Below the pieces are notes generated by a model. That model worked only from the letters and a program-made list of their open reading frames with translations, was not told the DNA's origin and did no database searches. From Alteribacter natronophilus (GTDB lineage Bacteria > Bacillota > Bacilli > Bacillales > Salisediminibacteriaceae), in the NCBI RefSeq assembly GCF_006007885.1, contig NZ_VCRO01000004.1, forward strand, positions 248,001-312,000: 64,000 bases of DNA. The letters run 5' to 3'. Positions 46,532-54,429 of the stretch are shown one piece after another. The position numbers and the translations under genes are program-made. Every line of letters starts with the position of its first letter. Within the stretch, counting starts at the first letter, position 1.

Positions 46532-46789
46532 TTGAGTAAAAAAACATATTTTATCGCCTTCTTTGCAGGGATGTTTATTGCGTTGTTTGTTGAGCCGGTT
46601 TTATCCTGGTTCGGGATCCCCACGTACAGGGATTTACTCCATTATATGTTCGGGGATCCTGCCGAAGCTGATGTCTGGAACGGTGTGGTCTTTCCACTTT
46701 TGTTTACTGCTGCTGTTGTGGGATTAATTTTGTACATAATCTACCGGTTTAAAGGCAGGGGGAAACGCACTCGGGCGGAGGAAAAGTAG
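46532..46789 (+). CDS. Uncharacterised 85-aa two-span membrane protein
   Basis: TTG start at 46532 with GGGAGG 6 nt upstream. Two spans (about residues 5-26 and 52-71) flank a loop of about 25 residues (RDLLHYMFGDPAEADVWNG); the tail is basic (RFKGRGKRTRAEEK), implying both ends inside. No family recognised. Confidence 0.72.
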   Translation: MSKKTYFIAFFAGMFIALFVEPVLSWFGIPTYRDLLHYMFGDPAEADVWNGVVFPLLFTAAVVGLILYIIYRFKGRGKRTRAEEK

Positions 46790-46840
46790 AGGCAGGAGGT
46801 ACAGCCAGTAACCCGGCTCTTGGGAGCAGGTGTTTCCTGT

Positions 46841-46920
46841 GCTAATTTGAGTTTACTTGTCCTTATTTGGTTTTACTTGTCCTTATTCAGATTTACTTGT
46901 ACTTAATCGTATTTACTTGT
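46841..46920. repeat. 20-bp tandem array, four units
   Basis: Each unit ends TTTACTTGT at 46860, 46880, 46900 and 46920, an exact 20-bp period, with CCTTATTTGG-like first halves. Reverse-complemented it carries AAGGACAAGTAAA, close to the core of the array at 22.1 kb. Confidence 0.9.
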
Positions 46921-46938
46921 ACTTAGCCATCCACGACA

Positions 46939-46968
46939 AAAAACCTCCGTTACCATGACGGAGGTTTT
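46939..46968. terminator. Bidirectional terminator upstream of the SEC-C gene end
   Basis: AAAACCTCCGT / ACGGAGGTTTT, perfect 11-bp stem with a 7-nt loop; T-runs on both strands. Confidence 0.88.
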
Positions 46969-46984
46969 GCTGTACCAGTTACTA

Positions 46985-48019
46985 CTAAATCTGCGCAAGT
47001 TCCTTCAGCTGCTTGTACTTCGCCGACACCGTGCCCGGTGAAACGCCGTACTTATCAGCTACTTTCTTCTGACTCAGCTTCATTCCTTCCACATCGGTCT
47101 CCTGGCGCACGTAGTATTCAAGCGCTGCGGAGAACACTTCCTGCTTCGTAATCCGCGGCTGCTTTTTTTCCACGAACTCGGTCCAGACGAGTCGGGCCCA
47201 AAGCAGCTCGGAGTACGGAAGCGGCTCGCCTTTCATGCCGGCCACGAAATCATCATAGATCTCCCAGTCGGTAAGGCTCAGCTCGTCGTCGGAGATGAGC
47301 TGTACTTTATCCGTAAGAATGCCGCTCAGAATGTGAAGGGCAGCCGGGTAGTGCTCTGTCAGCACGTCCCGCATCGATTTCCTGCCTTCCTCGCAGTAGT
47401 ACACCCAGAACCGCTCCCACTCGTCAAAGAAGAGTGCCTCGAAGCTGTCGGGAATAATCATCACGTCGGAGCCGAGGGCGTAGCCGGACAGGGTCGGATA
47501 CAGGTAGCCGATGACCACATCGCCCTCGCTCAGCTGCTTGGCCGCACCCGTCATATCGATGCGGATTTCCGCCTTGTCGAACTGCTCGACGATCGTCATC
47601 GTGCTGCCGGCGATCCGCTCGGCCCGGTAGATTCCCGGGCGGATCCGCTCCCACTGGGTGAGAAACGTCTGGAACGCCTCGGAATACTCGTGCTTGTGTT
47701 CATCGATAAACGCCTGGACGATCGTCCGCTCATCCACGATCGGCACGTTGAACAGGCTCCACAGGCTCAGACTCTGGACAAACGCCTGCTGGTCGCTTTT
47801 TCCGAGTACCCGCAACTCGCTCACATCGTTCCAGATCCGGTTCTGAAGTTCTTCTTCATAGGGCTTGCTAAATTCCACAACCCGGGGAAGGAACTGCTGA
47901 AAGTCCTTTTCGTCACGGATCGTCGTTGATGCTGCAGCCGCCTGGCGGTTCATGCAGCACTTCTTGTATTTCTTCCCGCTCCCGCACGGACACGGGTCAT
48001 TACGCTTTACATTTGCCAT
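46985..48019 (-). CDS. SEC-C motif protein with a C-terminal helix-turn-helix
   Basis: 344 aa. The N-terminus KRNDPCPCGSGKKYKKCC is the SecA C-terminal-like zinc-binding motif (three Cys plus Cys/His). The middle is a globular region of unknown fold. The C-terminus KKVADKYGVSPGTVSAKYKQ (about 318-337) looks like a helix-turn-helix, so the protein may bind nucleic acid. ATG at 48017-48019 with GAGGTGG upstream. Partner unknown; SEC-C motifs commonly mediate ribosome or SecB-type contacts. Confidence 0.87.
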   Translation of the reverse strand: MANVKRNDPCPCGSGKKYKKCCMNRQAAAASTTIRDEKDFQQFLPRVVEFSKPYEEELQNRIWNDVSELRVLGKSDQQAFVQSLSLWSLFNVPIVDERTIVQAFIDEHKHEYSEAFQTFLTQWERIRPGIYRAERIAGSTMTIVEQFDKAEIRIDMTGAAKQLSEGDVVIGYLYPTLSGYALGSDVMIIPDSFEALFFDEWERFWVYYCEEGRKSMRDVLTEHYPAALHILSGILTDKVQLISDDELSLTDWEIYDDFVAGMKGEPLPYSELLWARLVWTEFVEKKQPRITKQEVFSAALEYYVRQETDVEGMKLSQKKVADKYGVSPGTVSAKYKQLKELAQI

Positions 48020-48301
48020 CCTTAACATCCACCTCATACGTTCTGTAAAAATACCACCCCTTATCATACCACGGTGAAGTGATACGGTAAAACGAACCTC
48101 GTTCAGGAGGGTGACCGGGTAGGTCTTTAAGACTATTTTAGCAGAAGTTTTTTTGTATAGACATGTAAATCTTTCGTATTTTTCGCAAAAAACGAGCAAC
48201 TTTTGAAACCGTTGCCGTAAAAACATCAAAGAGTGATGTTAAAAATATCCAATGTTGATTACAGCCGGTAAAACCCGCCCCAAACAGTGGTTTTGGCGAT
48301 T

Positions 48302-48329
48302 TTGAATGATTCTGGAAGTGTGCTACGGT
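48302..48329 (+). promoter_or_regulatory. Promoter for the structured leader and symporter
   Basis: TTGAAT (48302-48307), 16-bp spacer, TACGGT (48324-48329) with TG one base upstream (extended -10). Predicted start near 48336. The rest of 48020-48301 shows no gene; a short hairpin CGCC...GGCG lies at about 48277-48299. Confidence 0.55.
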
Positions 48330-48335
48330 AGAAAA

Positions 48336-48469
48336 CGTTGTGCCGGAAAGGGGACGCGCTGCTGAGAGTGGCTCATTCCAGTTAGACGTCTGACCACTCA
48401 CCACACACCACCAGGTGAGCAGCGCCCCGGTTCGCCGCAGCGACAAAACATCAGGAGCTGATTTTTGTA
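48336..48469 (+). ncRNA. Structured 5' leader RNA of the symporter gene, class not identified
   Basis: From the predicted start the RNA can form a long closing stem, GGGG...CGCTGCT (about 48350-48363) with AGCAGCG-CCCC (about 48417-48427). It encloses GAGTGG/CCACTC and a short CACC/GGTG hairpin, that is, a three-way junction. Next, ATCAG-GAG-CTGAT hides the AGGAG ribosome site (48451-48455). This is the layout of a cis-regulatory leader acting on translation. It does not match TPP, glycine, lysine or SAM riboswitch cores that I know. Confidence 0.5.
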
Positions 48470-49885
48470 ATGGAACTACAACACGATCCCACATTACTCT
48501 GGTTTATTGCCGCCTACGCGGTCGTAATGATTGGAATCGGAATCTTCACGTCCAGGAAGGTTTCGGGAAGCGAGGACTTCGTACTGGCGGGTAAAACACT
48601 CGGTCCGTTCGTTCTCATGGGAACCCTTCTTGCAACCTGGACAGGCAGTGGAAGTATTTCCGGAGGCGAGACCTCCATGGCGTTCAGCTACGGGATATAC
48701 CCGGCGCTTCTGCTCATGCTGCCGACTCTGATCGGAATTATCGTATTATTCGTGATTGCCCCGAAAATCCGTGAATACGGAAAATTCACCGTGGCAGGGA
48801 TCCTCGAAGCCAAGTACGGCACCACATCCAGGAACTTGGCCAGCGTAATTATTGTTTTAGCCTACGTGGGCATTGTATCGTACCAGATGCAGGGCCTCGG
48901 TTTTATACTCAATCTGACGACAGGAATGGCGGTGGAGACCGGAACGATCATCGGTGCTGTTATGATCATCTTTCTTGCTATGATCGGCGGTCTCCGCTCG
49001 GTTTCCCAGACGGACGCTATCAGCGGCTTTCTCATGGTCGGAGGCCTCATCATCGCTGTGCCGACGATCCTCATCGCCGCCGGCGGCTGGGAGCAGATCA
49101 CTGCAAACGTGCCGGAAGCCCACATGAGTGCTACAGGCGGCCTGACTGCCCTGCACCTGATCGGGTACCTTCTGCCGTCACTGTTTTTACTTCTCGGTGA
49201 CCAGAACATGTACCAGCGTCTCGCTTCATCAAAAGGCGATCGCTCCGCCAAGCGCGGCCAGATCGGCTGGTTCGTGGCGATGCTCGTCATCTCACCATCC
49301 ATCGCGTTCATCGCGTTTGCGTCCCGCTCGATTTTCCCGGACATCGACCCGGGGATGGCGCTCATGGCAACGACTCTCGTTATGCCGGTTGCTGTAAGCG
49401 GTCTGCTTCTCGCAGCGGCAGCGTCGTTTATCATTACGACAGGGAACTCGTTCCTCCTGTCTGCGGCCACAAACGTGACGTACGACGTGTACAAGAACTA
49501 TATCAACAAAGATGCCAGCGACAAACGTCAGCTGTGGATGACGCGAATCTTCATCGTCGTTCTCGGTGCGCTGTCGTTTGTGATCATCAGCTACTTCCCG
49601 ACCGTGCTGAGCGTGCAGATGTACGCTTACACCGTTTACGGAGCCGGGGTTACACCAGCGGTACTTGCCGTGTTCTTCTGGAAAAAGGTCAACGCAGCGG
49701 GCGGGATCTCGTCCATGGTGGCCGGTGTGGCCACGACGCTCATCTGGGAGATCGTTCTTTCCCAGCCGTTTGATCTCAACGCCGCAGTCATCGCGGTTCC
49801 AGTGGCGTTTATCGTTCTCATCGCTGTGACCCTCATGACGCAGAAACCGGGTCAGAACGACGGCGCCAAGCCGGCAGCTTCGTAA
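48470..49885 (+). CDS. Sodium:solute symporter (SSS family), substrate unknown
   Basis: 471 aa with about 13 spans. SGSEDFVLAGKTLGPFVLMG (about 32-51), ATWTGSGSISGGETSMAFSY and LLGDQNMYQRLASSKGDRSA are SSS-family features. It differs clearly from the proline-type protein at 20.5 kb: the GRRLGG motif is absent and the GDQNMYQR signature resembles the YodF/pantothenate side of the family. Substrate cannot be told from sequence. ATG 48470 has AGGAG 12 nt upstream inside a hairpin. Terminator follows. Confidence 0.9.
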   Translation: MELQHDPTLLWFIAAYAVVMIGIGIFTSRKVSGSEDFVLAGKTLGPFVLMGTLLATWTGSGSISGGETSMAFSYGIYPALLLMLPTLIGIIVLFVIAPKIREYGKFTVAGILEAKYGTTSRNLASVIIVLAYVGIVSYQMQGLGFILNLTTGMAVETGTIIGAVMIIFLAMIGGLRSVSQTDAISGFLMVGGLIIAVPTILIAAGGWEQITANVPEAHMSATGGLTALHLIGYLLPSLFLLLGDQNMYQRLASSKGDRSAKRGQIGWFVAMLVISPSIAFIAFASRSIFPDIDPGMALMATTLVMPVAVSGLLLAAAASFIITTGNSFLLSAATNVTYDVYKNYINKDASDKRQLWMTRIFIVVLGALSFVIISYFPTVLSVQMYAYTVYGAGVTPAVLAVFFWKKVNAAGGISSMVAGVATTLIWEIVLSQPFDLNAAVIAVPVAFIVLIAVTLMTQKPGQNDGAKPAAS

Positions 49886-49914
49886 AACACTATTTAATAG
49901 GAAGAAAGTTCTTC

Positions 49915-49948
49915 AGCCCTGTGGACGAACCCGTTCACAGGGCTTTGT
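49915..49948 (+). terminator. Terminator after the symporter gene
   Basis: AGCCCTGTG / CACAGGGCT, perfect 9-bp stem, then TTGTTT. Confidence 0.82.
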
Positions 49949-50035
49949 TTATGAGGCAGTTTTTCTGTTAACGCAGGATAGGACACTGGTACCGGTTTGC
50001 TTGTTCCAAAACCAGGGAAATAACACAAAAGGGAA

Positions 50036-50098
50036 AAGTACCCAAAATTTAGTTTTGACTGCTTAGCTGAAAAGCCTGTTTTGAGAGGATGGGTACTT
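50036..50098. promoter_or_regulatory. 9-bp inverted repeat framing the promoter of the acidic lipoprotein gene
   Basis: AAGTACCCA (50036-50044) and TGGGTACTT (50090-50098) are perfect inverted copies 45 bp apart. A TTGACT box (50055-50060) lies between them but no good -10 follows. Could be a paired operator or the arms of an RNA stem. Confidence 0.4.
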
Positions 50099-50135
50099 GA
50101 TCCTTCTATACCGTTACCATAGAGGAGGGTGCTGT

Positions 50136-50915
50136 ATGAAAAAAGCTGTACTTACCGCTGCACTCAGCTCCACTCTCGTGCTGGCTGCGTGCGGAGACGA
50201 CGAACCAGCCGGCGTGACAACCGAGGATAACGGTGCTGATGTGCTGGAGGACGAGGAAGAGGAACCGGTTGATGTGGAGGATGAAGACGAAGAAGACGCG
50301 CAGGATGGCGATGCAGGCGAAGAGGACGACGAGGAAGATGCGGACGCTGAGGACGACAGCGGGGCAGATGACTCTGAAGCCGGTATCGCTGAAGATGAGG
50401 AGCAAGACGAACAGGACGATCTGGACGCAGAGGAATGGGAAACCCAGGTAGGGGAAACGGTTGAGAACGAAGGCGGCTCGTTTACCCTCGTGAATCGCCT
50501 GGACGGCATTGAACCGATGGAATCAGGCCCAATCATCCTCAACATTGACCAGATCAACGTCACCTCCGCCCAGTTCGAAGGCGACTTGGCTGATTTCATG
50601 GAAACGGACGAAGCCGACTACATCCAGGTGGACATGCGGGTTGAAAATACATCCGATGAGGATCTCACCTTCTATGCCTCTCAGGCGACCCTCGTCACCA
50701 ATACGGGCGAGCAGCTCGAATCAGACATGTGGATGTCCGACCATATCCCGGGAGACATCATGTCCGGTGTCACGGCTTCCGGTAGCGTCTTTTACGTGCT
50801 GGAAAACTCGGACGCTGAAGACATCGAGTGGGTCCGTCTCGTTTGGTCTGCCCCTTTCGATGAAGACTGGGAGGATGTTGGGGAGGAAATCGACGAGCAG
50901 TTTGAACTGGATTAG
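50136..50915 (+). CDS. Very acidic lipoprotein with a DUF4352/telokin-like domain
   Basis: 259 aa. Signal peptide KKAVLTAALSSTLVLAAC with lipobox LAAC (Cys 19), then about 85 residues made almost only of Asp, Glu, Ala and Gly (for example EDEEEEPVDVEDEDEED), then a beta-sandwich-type domain (about 115-259; GSFTLVNRLDG, QVDMRVENTSDEDLTFYASQ) like DUF4352. The ATG at 50136 has GGAGGG 7 nt upstream. The acidic linker would act as a highly charged spacer through the wall, fitting a salt-adapted cell. Function unknown. Confidence 0.85.
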   Translation: MKKAVLTAALSSTLVLAACGDDEPAGVTTEDNGADVLEDEEEEPVDVEDEDEEDAQDGDAGEEDDEEDADAEDDSGADDSEAGIAEDEEQDEQDDLDAEEWETQVGETVENEGGSFTLVNRLDGIEPMESGPIILNIDQINVTSAQFEGDLADFMETDEADYIQVDMRVENTSDEDLTFYASQATLVTNTGEQLESDMWMSDHIPGDIMSGVTASGSVFYVLENSDAEDIEWVRLVWSAPFDEDWEDVGEEIDEQFELD

Positions 50916-50954
50916 TCCGATTTTCAGTGAGAAACCGGAATAAATCAGTCCGAG

Positions 50955-50998
50955 ACCCAGTGGTTAAAAACGAGCCGCTGGGTTATTTGTGTTTTTTA
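50955..50998 (+). terminator. Terminator after the acidic lipoprotein gene
   Basis: ACCCAGTGG / CCGCTGGGT, 9-bp stem with one G-U pair and an 11-nt loop, T-rich tail ending in TTTTTT. Confidence 0.75.
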
Positions 50999-51101
50999 GT
51001 GACTGAGTACATGGAGGGGGCTGTTCTACTTAGGAACTCCAGGGGCAAATGCCAAATTAATGGCATAGCATATCATAATTTCTTATTAAGAAGGTGGAAA
51101 A

Positions 51102-51563
51102 ATGTATTATTTCCCATACCGTCAAGAATGGTCCCCAGTATTGGAACAGTTAAACCAGAGCCTGTATGGTGAAGGAATGGTTTGTTCCATGACTACACAA
51201 TTGTTTTATATTCCGGCTACTGCGGAATTAGAGGGAAATCCCGAACTGCACCAGCACCTTATACCGGCTTCTTATCATCGTGTAACTGCTGTCGGTTCTG
51301 TTTACCGGCTGCAGAACGGAGAATTGGATGAGTCCATTATTCAGACGCTGACTTCATGTGTGAACAAAGGCCTGCAGGAGGATCAGGAAGTTATGAAATG
51401 GTTACAGGTAATGAGAGACAATGCACCTGAAGGATTTGAATCATTTATCGATAACGTTATCAATTGGCAGCAGCGAACGGAACAAACTCTATCCGCTGCC
51501 AGGCAGCTGATTGGGCAAATGGGGTATGATACTGAAGATCAGAATGATTATGTCTCCTATTAA
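51102..51563 (+). CDS. Uncharacterised 153-aa cytoplasmic protein
   Basis: No signal or membrane span; sequence rich in Gln, Glu and aromatic residues (YYFPYRQEWSPVLEQLNQSL at the start; NWQQRTEQTLSAARQLIGQM helix near the end). AAGGTGG lies 6 nt before the ATG. More AT-rich than core genes. No family recognised. Confidence 0.72.
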   Translation: MYYFPYRQEWSPVLEQLNQSLYGEGMVCSMTTQLFYIPATAELEGNPELHQHLIPASYHRVTAVGSVYRLQNGELDESIIQTLTSCVNKGLQEDQEVMKWLQVMRDNAPEGFESFIDNVINWQQRTEQTLSAARQLIGQMGYDTEDQNDYVSY

Positions 51564-51611
51564 AAACAGAATTACCAGCATGCATAAGAGTGATAAGTCT
51601 GGTTAGAAGAA

Positions 51612-51638
51612 AGAGAGCCTCATCTACTGAGGCTCTCT
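51612..51638. terminator. Hairpin between convergent genes
   Basis: AGAGAGCCTCA / TGAGGCTCTCT, perfect 11-bp stem with a 5-nt loop; weak T-runs on both sides. Confidence 0.65.
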
Positions 51639-51656
51639 CTGCGGAAAGAGGACTGT

Positions 51657-51860
51657 TTAGAAAAAACCTCTGCGTCTTCGGCTTAATAGGAAAATGGAGG
51701 TGATTAAGAAAAACGGAATAAAGATTCTTCTTAACGGGGAAGTGCGAAGAAACATTCCTCTTCTTTGGTTAACCCCGTCTGCAATTCCTCGAAAAACCTG
51801 CCCGTTGCGATCTCTTACTTCCACCAGATCTCCCTGATAGGCCATGGCCAAGCGCTGCAT
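51657..51860 (-). CDS. Uncharacterised 67-aa basic protein with a C-terminal span
   Basis: QRLAMAYQGDLVEVRDRNGQ suggests a small beta-barrel-like N-terminus (GDLVEVRDRNGQVFRGIADG); the C-terminus is hydrophobic (RIFIPFFLITSIFLL) and ends RRRRGFF. AAAGGAAG lies 5 nt before the ATG at 51858-51860. No family recognised, but the ribosome site and composition support a gene. Confidence 0.62.
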   Translation of the reverse strand: MQRLAMAYQGDLVEVRDRNGQVFRGIADGVNQRRGMFLRTSPLRRIFIPFFLITSIFLLSRRRRGFF

Positions 51861-52164
51861 AATATCTTCCTTTCCTGTTTAAAAGTTTATTTGGAATGAC
51901 TCCCTGGTAAAAGTCTATGTGTTTCTGTAAAAATATGTATGGACAAACCGGAAAGTAATTTGATGAAAACTACTGATAAAAGGTGGGAGATCCGGCTCTT
52001 GGGGCTTTTGAAGGGGGAATATGGTAAAAAATGTGCTGATGCCGTCTCTTTGAAAGTTTATATGACAGCCGCCATCCATTTTAAAAGACCGCCCTTTTCT
52101 GTCTCACGCCCGTTTGTGGTACAATCATTGGCAGACTAATGTGAGCGGAAGGGATCGAAGAACG
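51861..52164. other. Spacer and promoter region upstream of rlmCD
   Basis: AT-rich from 51861 to about 52090. A 66-codon reading frame from 51939 overlaps the rlmCD promoter, has no ribosome site and is rejected. No repeat or terminator is seen. Confidence 0.5.
52097..52125 (+). promoter_or_regulatory. Promoter for rlmCD
   Basis: TTCTGT (52097-52102), 17-bp spacer, TACAAT (52120-52125) with an extended TGG before the -10. Confidence 0.6.
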
Positions 52165-53535
52165 ATGACGAAACAGGCACCAGTAACGAAAAATGAAACC
52201 GTGACCCTCTCTTTTGAGGACCTCACCCACGACGGCGCCGGCGTGGCCAAACTCGACGGCTACCCGGTGTTCGTGCCCCGGGCCCTGCCGGGGGAGACAG
52301 GTACGGTGAAAGTGGTCAAAGTGAAGAAGAACTTCGCCATCGGACGCCTGATGGAACTATCAGAGGAAAGCACGAACCGCGCCGAGCCCCCATGCCCGAT
52401 CTTCAAGCGCTGCGGCGGCTGTCAGCTCCAGCACCTCGACTACGAAGGCCAGCTGGCATACAAGACGAAGCACGTAACCGACGTTCTCGCCCGGATCGGG
52501 AAAATGGATGACGTCACCGTCCACCCGGCACTCGGGATGGAGGAGCCGTGGCGCTACCGGAACAAAGCCCAGGTGCCCGTAGGTGAACAGAACGGGGAAA
52601 TTGTCGCCGGTTTCTACGCTAAGAGCAGCCACGAAATCGTCGACATGCCGAGCTGTGTGATCCAGAACGAAGAAAACGACCGGGTCGTCCAGATCGTGAA
52701 GGGCCTGGCCAAAAAGTACGGCATCCGCGCCTACGACGAAAAGAAGCACAAAGGTACGCTCCGCCACATCGTCACCCGCCACGGCAAAACGACCGGCGAG
52801 CTCATGGTCGTGCTCGTGACCCGCGGCAAGGAGCTGCCGAACAAAAAGAACATCGTGGAAGAGATCCGCGAAAACCTCCCCGATGTGAAGTCGATCGTCC
52901 AGAACATCAATCCGAAGCGCACGAACGTCATCTTCGGGGACAAAACGGAAGTACTCTGGGGCGAGGAAGTGATCTACGACTACATTGGCGACATCAAGTT
53001 CGCCATCTCCGCCCGCTCGTTTTACCAGGTGAACCCGGTCCAGACGAAGGTGCTCTACGATAAAGCGCTCGAGTATGCGGACTTAAGCGGGGACGAAACC
53101 GTCATCGACGCCTACTGCGGCATCGGCACGATCAGCCTGTTTTTAGCCCAGAAAGCAAAGCAGGTACTCGGCGTTGAGATCGTCCCGGAAGCGATCACCG
53201 ACGCGAAAAACAACGCCCGTCTCAACGGCCTTACCAACACCGAGTTCGCCGTCGGGGAAGCGGAAAAAGTGATGCCGTGGTGGTACGCCCAGGGCGTGCG
53301 CCCCGACGTCATCGTCGTCGATCCGCCGAGAAAAGGCTGCGACGAAGCGCTTCTCGACGCGATCGCCGATATGAAACCGAAGCGCGTGGTGTACGTATCG
53401 TGCAACCCGGCAACGCTGGCCCGGGACCTGAAGTATCTCGAGGAGAAAGGCTACAAGACGCAGGAAGTGCAGCCGGTGGATATGTTTCCGCAGACGACGC
53501 ACTGCGAGGCAGTTGCTAAAATTGAACTGAAGTAA
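52165..53535 (+). CDS. rlmCD: 23S rRNA (uracil-C5) methyltransferase RlmCD
   Basis: 456 aa. In B. subtilis this single enzyme (YefA) methylates both U747 and U1939. Order: TRAM domain (about 10-68), 4Fe-4S cysteines in [14 protein letters not shown] plus a later MPSC, SAM-binding [13 protein letters not shown] (about 315), and the catalytic Cys in [13 protein letters not shown] (about 410). ATG 52165 with GAAGGGA upstream. Its last ~45 bp recur at 62978-63022, marking the insertion described below. Confidence 0.95.
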   Translation: MTKQAPVTKNETVTLSFEDLTHDGAGVAKLDGYPVFVPRALPGETGTVKVVKVKKNFAIGRLMELSEESTNRAEPPCPIFKRCGGCQLQHLDYEGQLAYKTKHVTDVLARIGKMDDVTVHPALGMEEPWRYRNKAQVPVGEQNGEIVAGFYAKSSHEIVDMPSCVIQNEENDRVVQIVKGLAKKYGIRAYDEKKHKGTLRHIVTRHGKTTGELMVVLVTRGKELPNKKNIVEEIRENLPDVKSIVQNINPKRTNVIFGDKTEVLWGEEVIYDYIGDIKFAISARSFYQVNPVQTKVLYDKALEYADLSGDETVIDAYCGIGTISLFLAQKAKQVLGVEIVPEAITDAKNNARLNGLTNTEFAVGEAEKVMPWWYAQGVRPDVIVVDPPRKGCDEALLDAIADMKPKRVVYVSCNPATLARDLKYLEEKGYKTQEVQPVDMFPQTTHCEAVAKIELK

Positions 53536-53554
53536 TGTAAATATGTAATATTCT

Positions 53555-53584
53555 CAGACCGCTTTTTATTAAGTGGTCTGTTTT
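53555..53584. terminator. Terminator between rlmCD and tetR
   Basis: CAGACCGCTT / AAGTGGTCTG (10 bp, one G-U pair), 6-nt loop, then TTTT. It differs from the hairpin that follows the duplicated rlmCD tail at 63.0 kb. Confidence 0.8.
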
Positions 53585-53650
53585 AGTAAGCAAATGAACA
53601 GATTGTGTGGAAATTTAAGAAGAAAGAAATTCCAAGCCGGTAACAAATTT

Positions 53651-54244
53651 TCAGTTGACTTTAATACCGTTAATAACAGTGTCTATGGCTTTTTTATATA
53701 AATCCTCTCTCGCTTCCTGGGTGTTAAACGCTAACAATGCTGTATCGAATAACCCGGAAATTAGTGCTAACAGAATGACACTCACTTCTTCAACATTTAT
53801 GTCCGGATTAAACTCCCCTCTATGCATACCATCTTTAATAATCTCCGAAAGGACATCCATTTCAGGTTTATACAGTTCTATGGCAAAAGATTTTTCTTTC
53901 TTTGTTGAGAGTATATATTCTGAAACTGTTTTAATTAATGGATTGTGGAACTCTAAACTGCATAAACGGGCCCACAAATATAATTTATCAGTAGCCCCTT
54001 CCTCTTTTATCATGAGTTTTTCCCATTCGTTAATAAACCTGTTTAATGCTTGTTTTATACAATATAAATAAAGTTCTTCCTTATTTTTGAAGTGGTAATA
54101 AATCGTTCCTTTGCTTAATTGAGTTTCTGTTTTTATATCCGCCATAGAGGTAGCTGCGTAGCCTTTAATTTCGAACAATTTGGTTGCTCTATCCTCAATT
54201 AACTTTTTGGTATCTTCACTGTTAATTCCAATTGGTCTGCTCAT
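53651..54244 (-). CDS. TetR-family transcriptional regulator
   Basis: 197 aa. N-terminal helix-turn-helix FEIKGYAATSMADIKTETQL then SKGTIYYHFKNKEEL (about residues 24-58) is standard TetR; the rest is the ligand-binding dimer domain. AT-rich. It is divergent from the FAD monooxygenase gene, whose -35 region carries a GACCGATCGTCC sequence that is a likely operator. ATG at 54242-54244 with GGAGG upstream. Confidence 0.92.
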   Translation of the reverse strand: MSRPIGINSEDTKKLIEDRATKLFEIKGYAATSMADIKTETQLSKGTIYYHFKNKEELYLYCIKQALNRFINEWEKLMIKEEGATDKLYLWARLCSLEFHNPLIKTVSEYILSTKKEKSFAIELYKPEMDVLSEIIKDGMHRGEFNPDINVEEVSVILLALISGLFDTALLAFNTQEAREDLYKKAIDTVINGIKVN

Positions 54245-54339
54245 AAATCCTCCTACTTGCTTAAGAGTATTGCTAAATCAATGTATAACAATAATTTTAA
54301 ACAACTTTTTTTTAATATCAAGCACAACTGTAAAATTAA

Positions 54340-54369
54340 TTGACCGATCGTCCGAATAAATGGTAGTAT
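54340..54369 (+). promoter_or_regulatory. Monooxygenase promoter with overlapping TetR-type operator
   Basis: TTGACC (54340-54345), 18-bp spacer, TAGTAT (54364-54369). GACCGATCGTCC (54342-54353), with a CGATCG palindrome at its centre, overlaps the -35, a usual TetR-repressor placement. Confidence 0.55.
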
Positions 54370-54429
54370 ATTTTACGAAAGCTCATTCATTGCATTTTTA
54401 CCGACAGGTATAAAAAAGGAGTGTTTAAT

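Noticed and set aside
48355-48370. TPP riboswitch (GCTGAGAG in the leader)
   Set aside because: The CTGAGA box is present, but the second conserved part (ACCTGAT...GGATAATACC...CGTAGGGA) is missing and the order of stems differs.
51939-52139. 66-codon frame upstream of rlmCD
   Set aside because: Covers the rlmCD promoter, lacks a ribosome site and has no family-like features.
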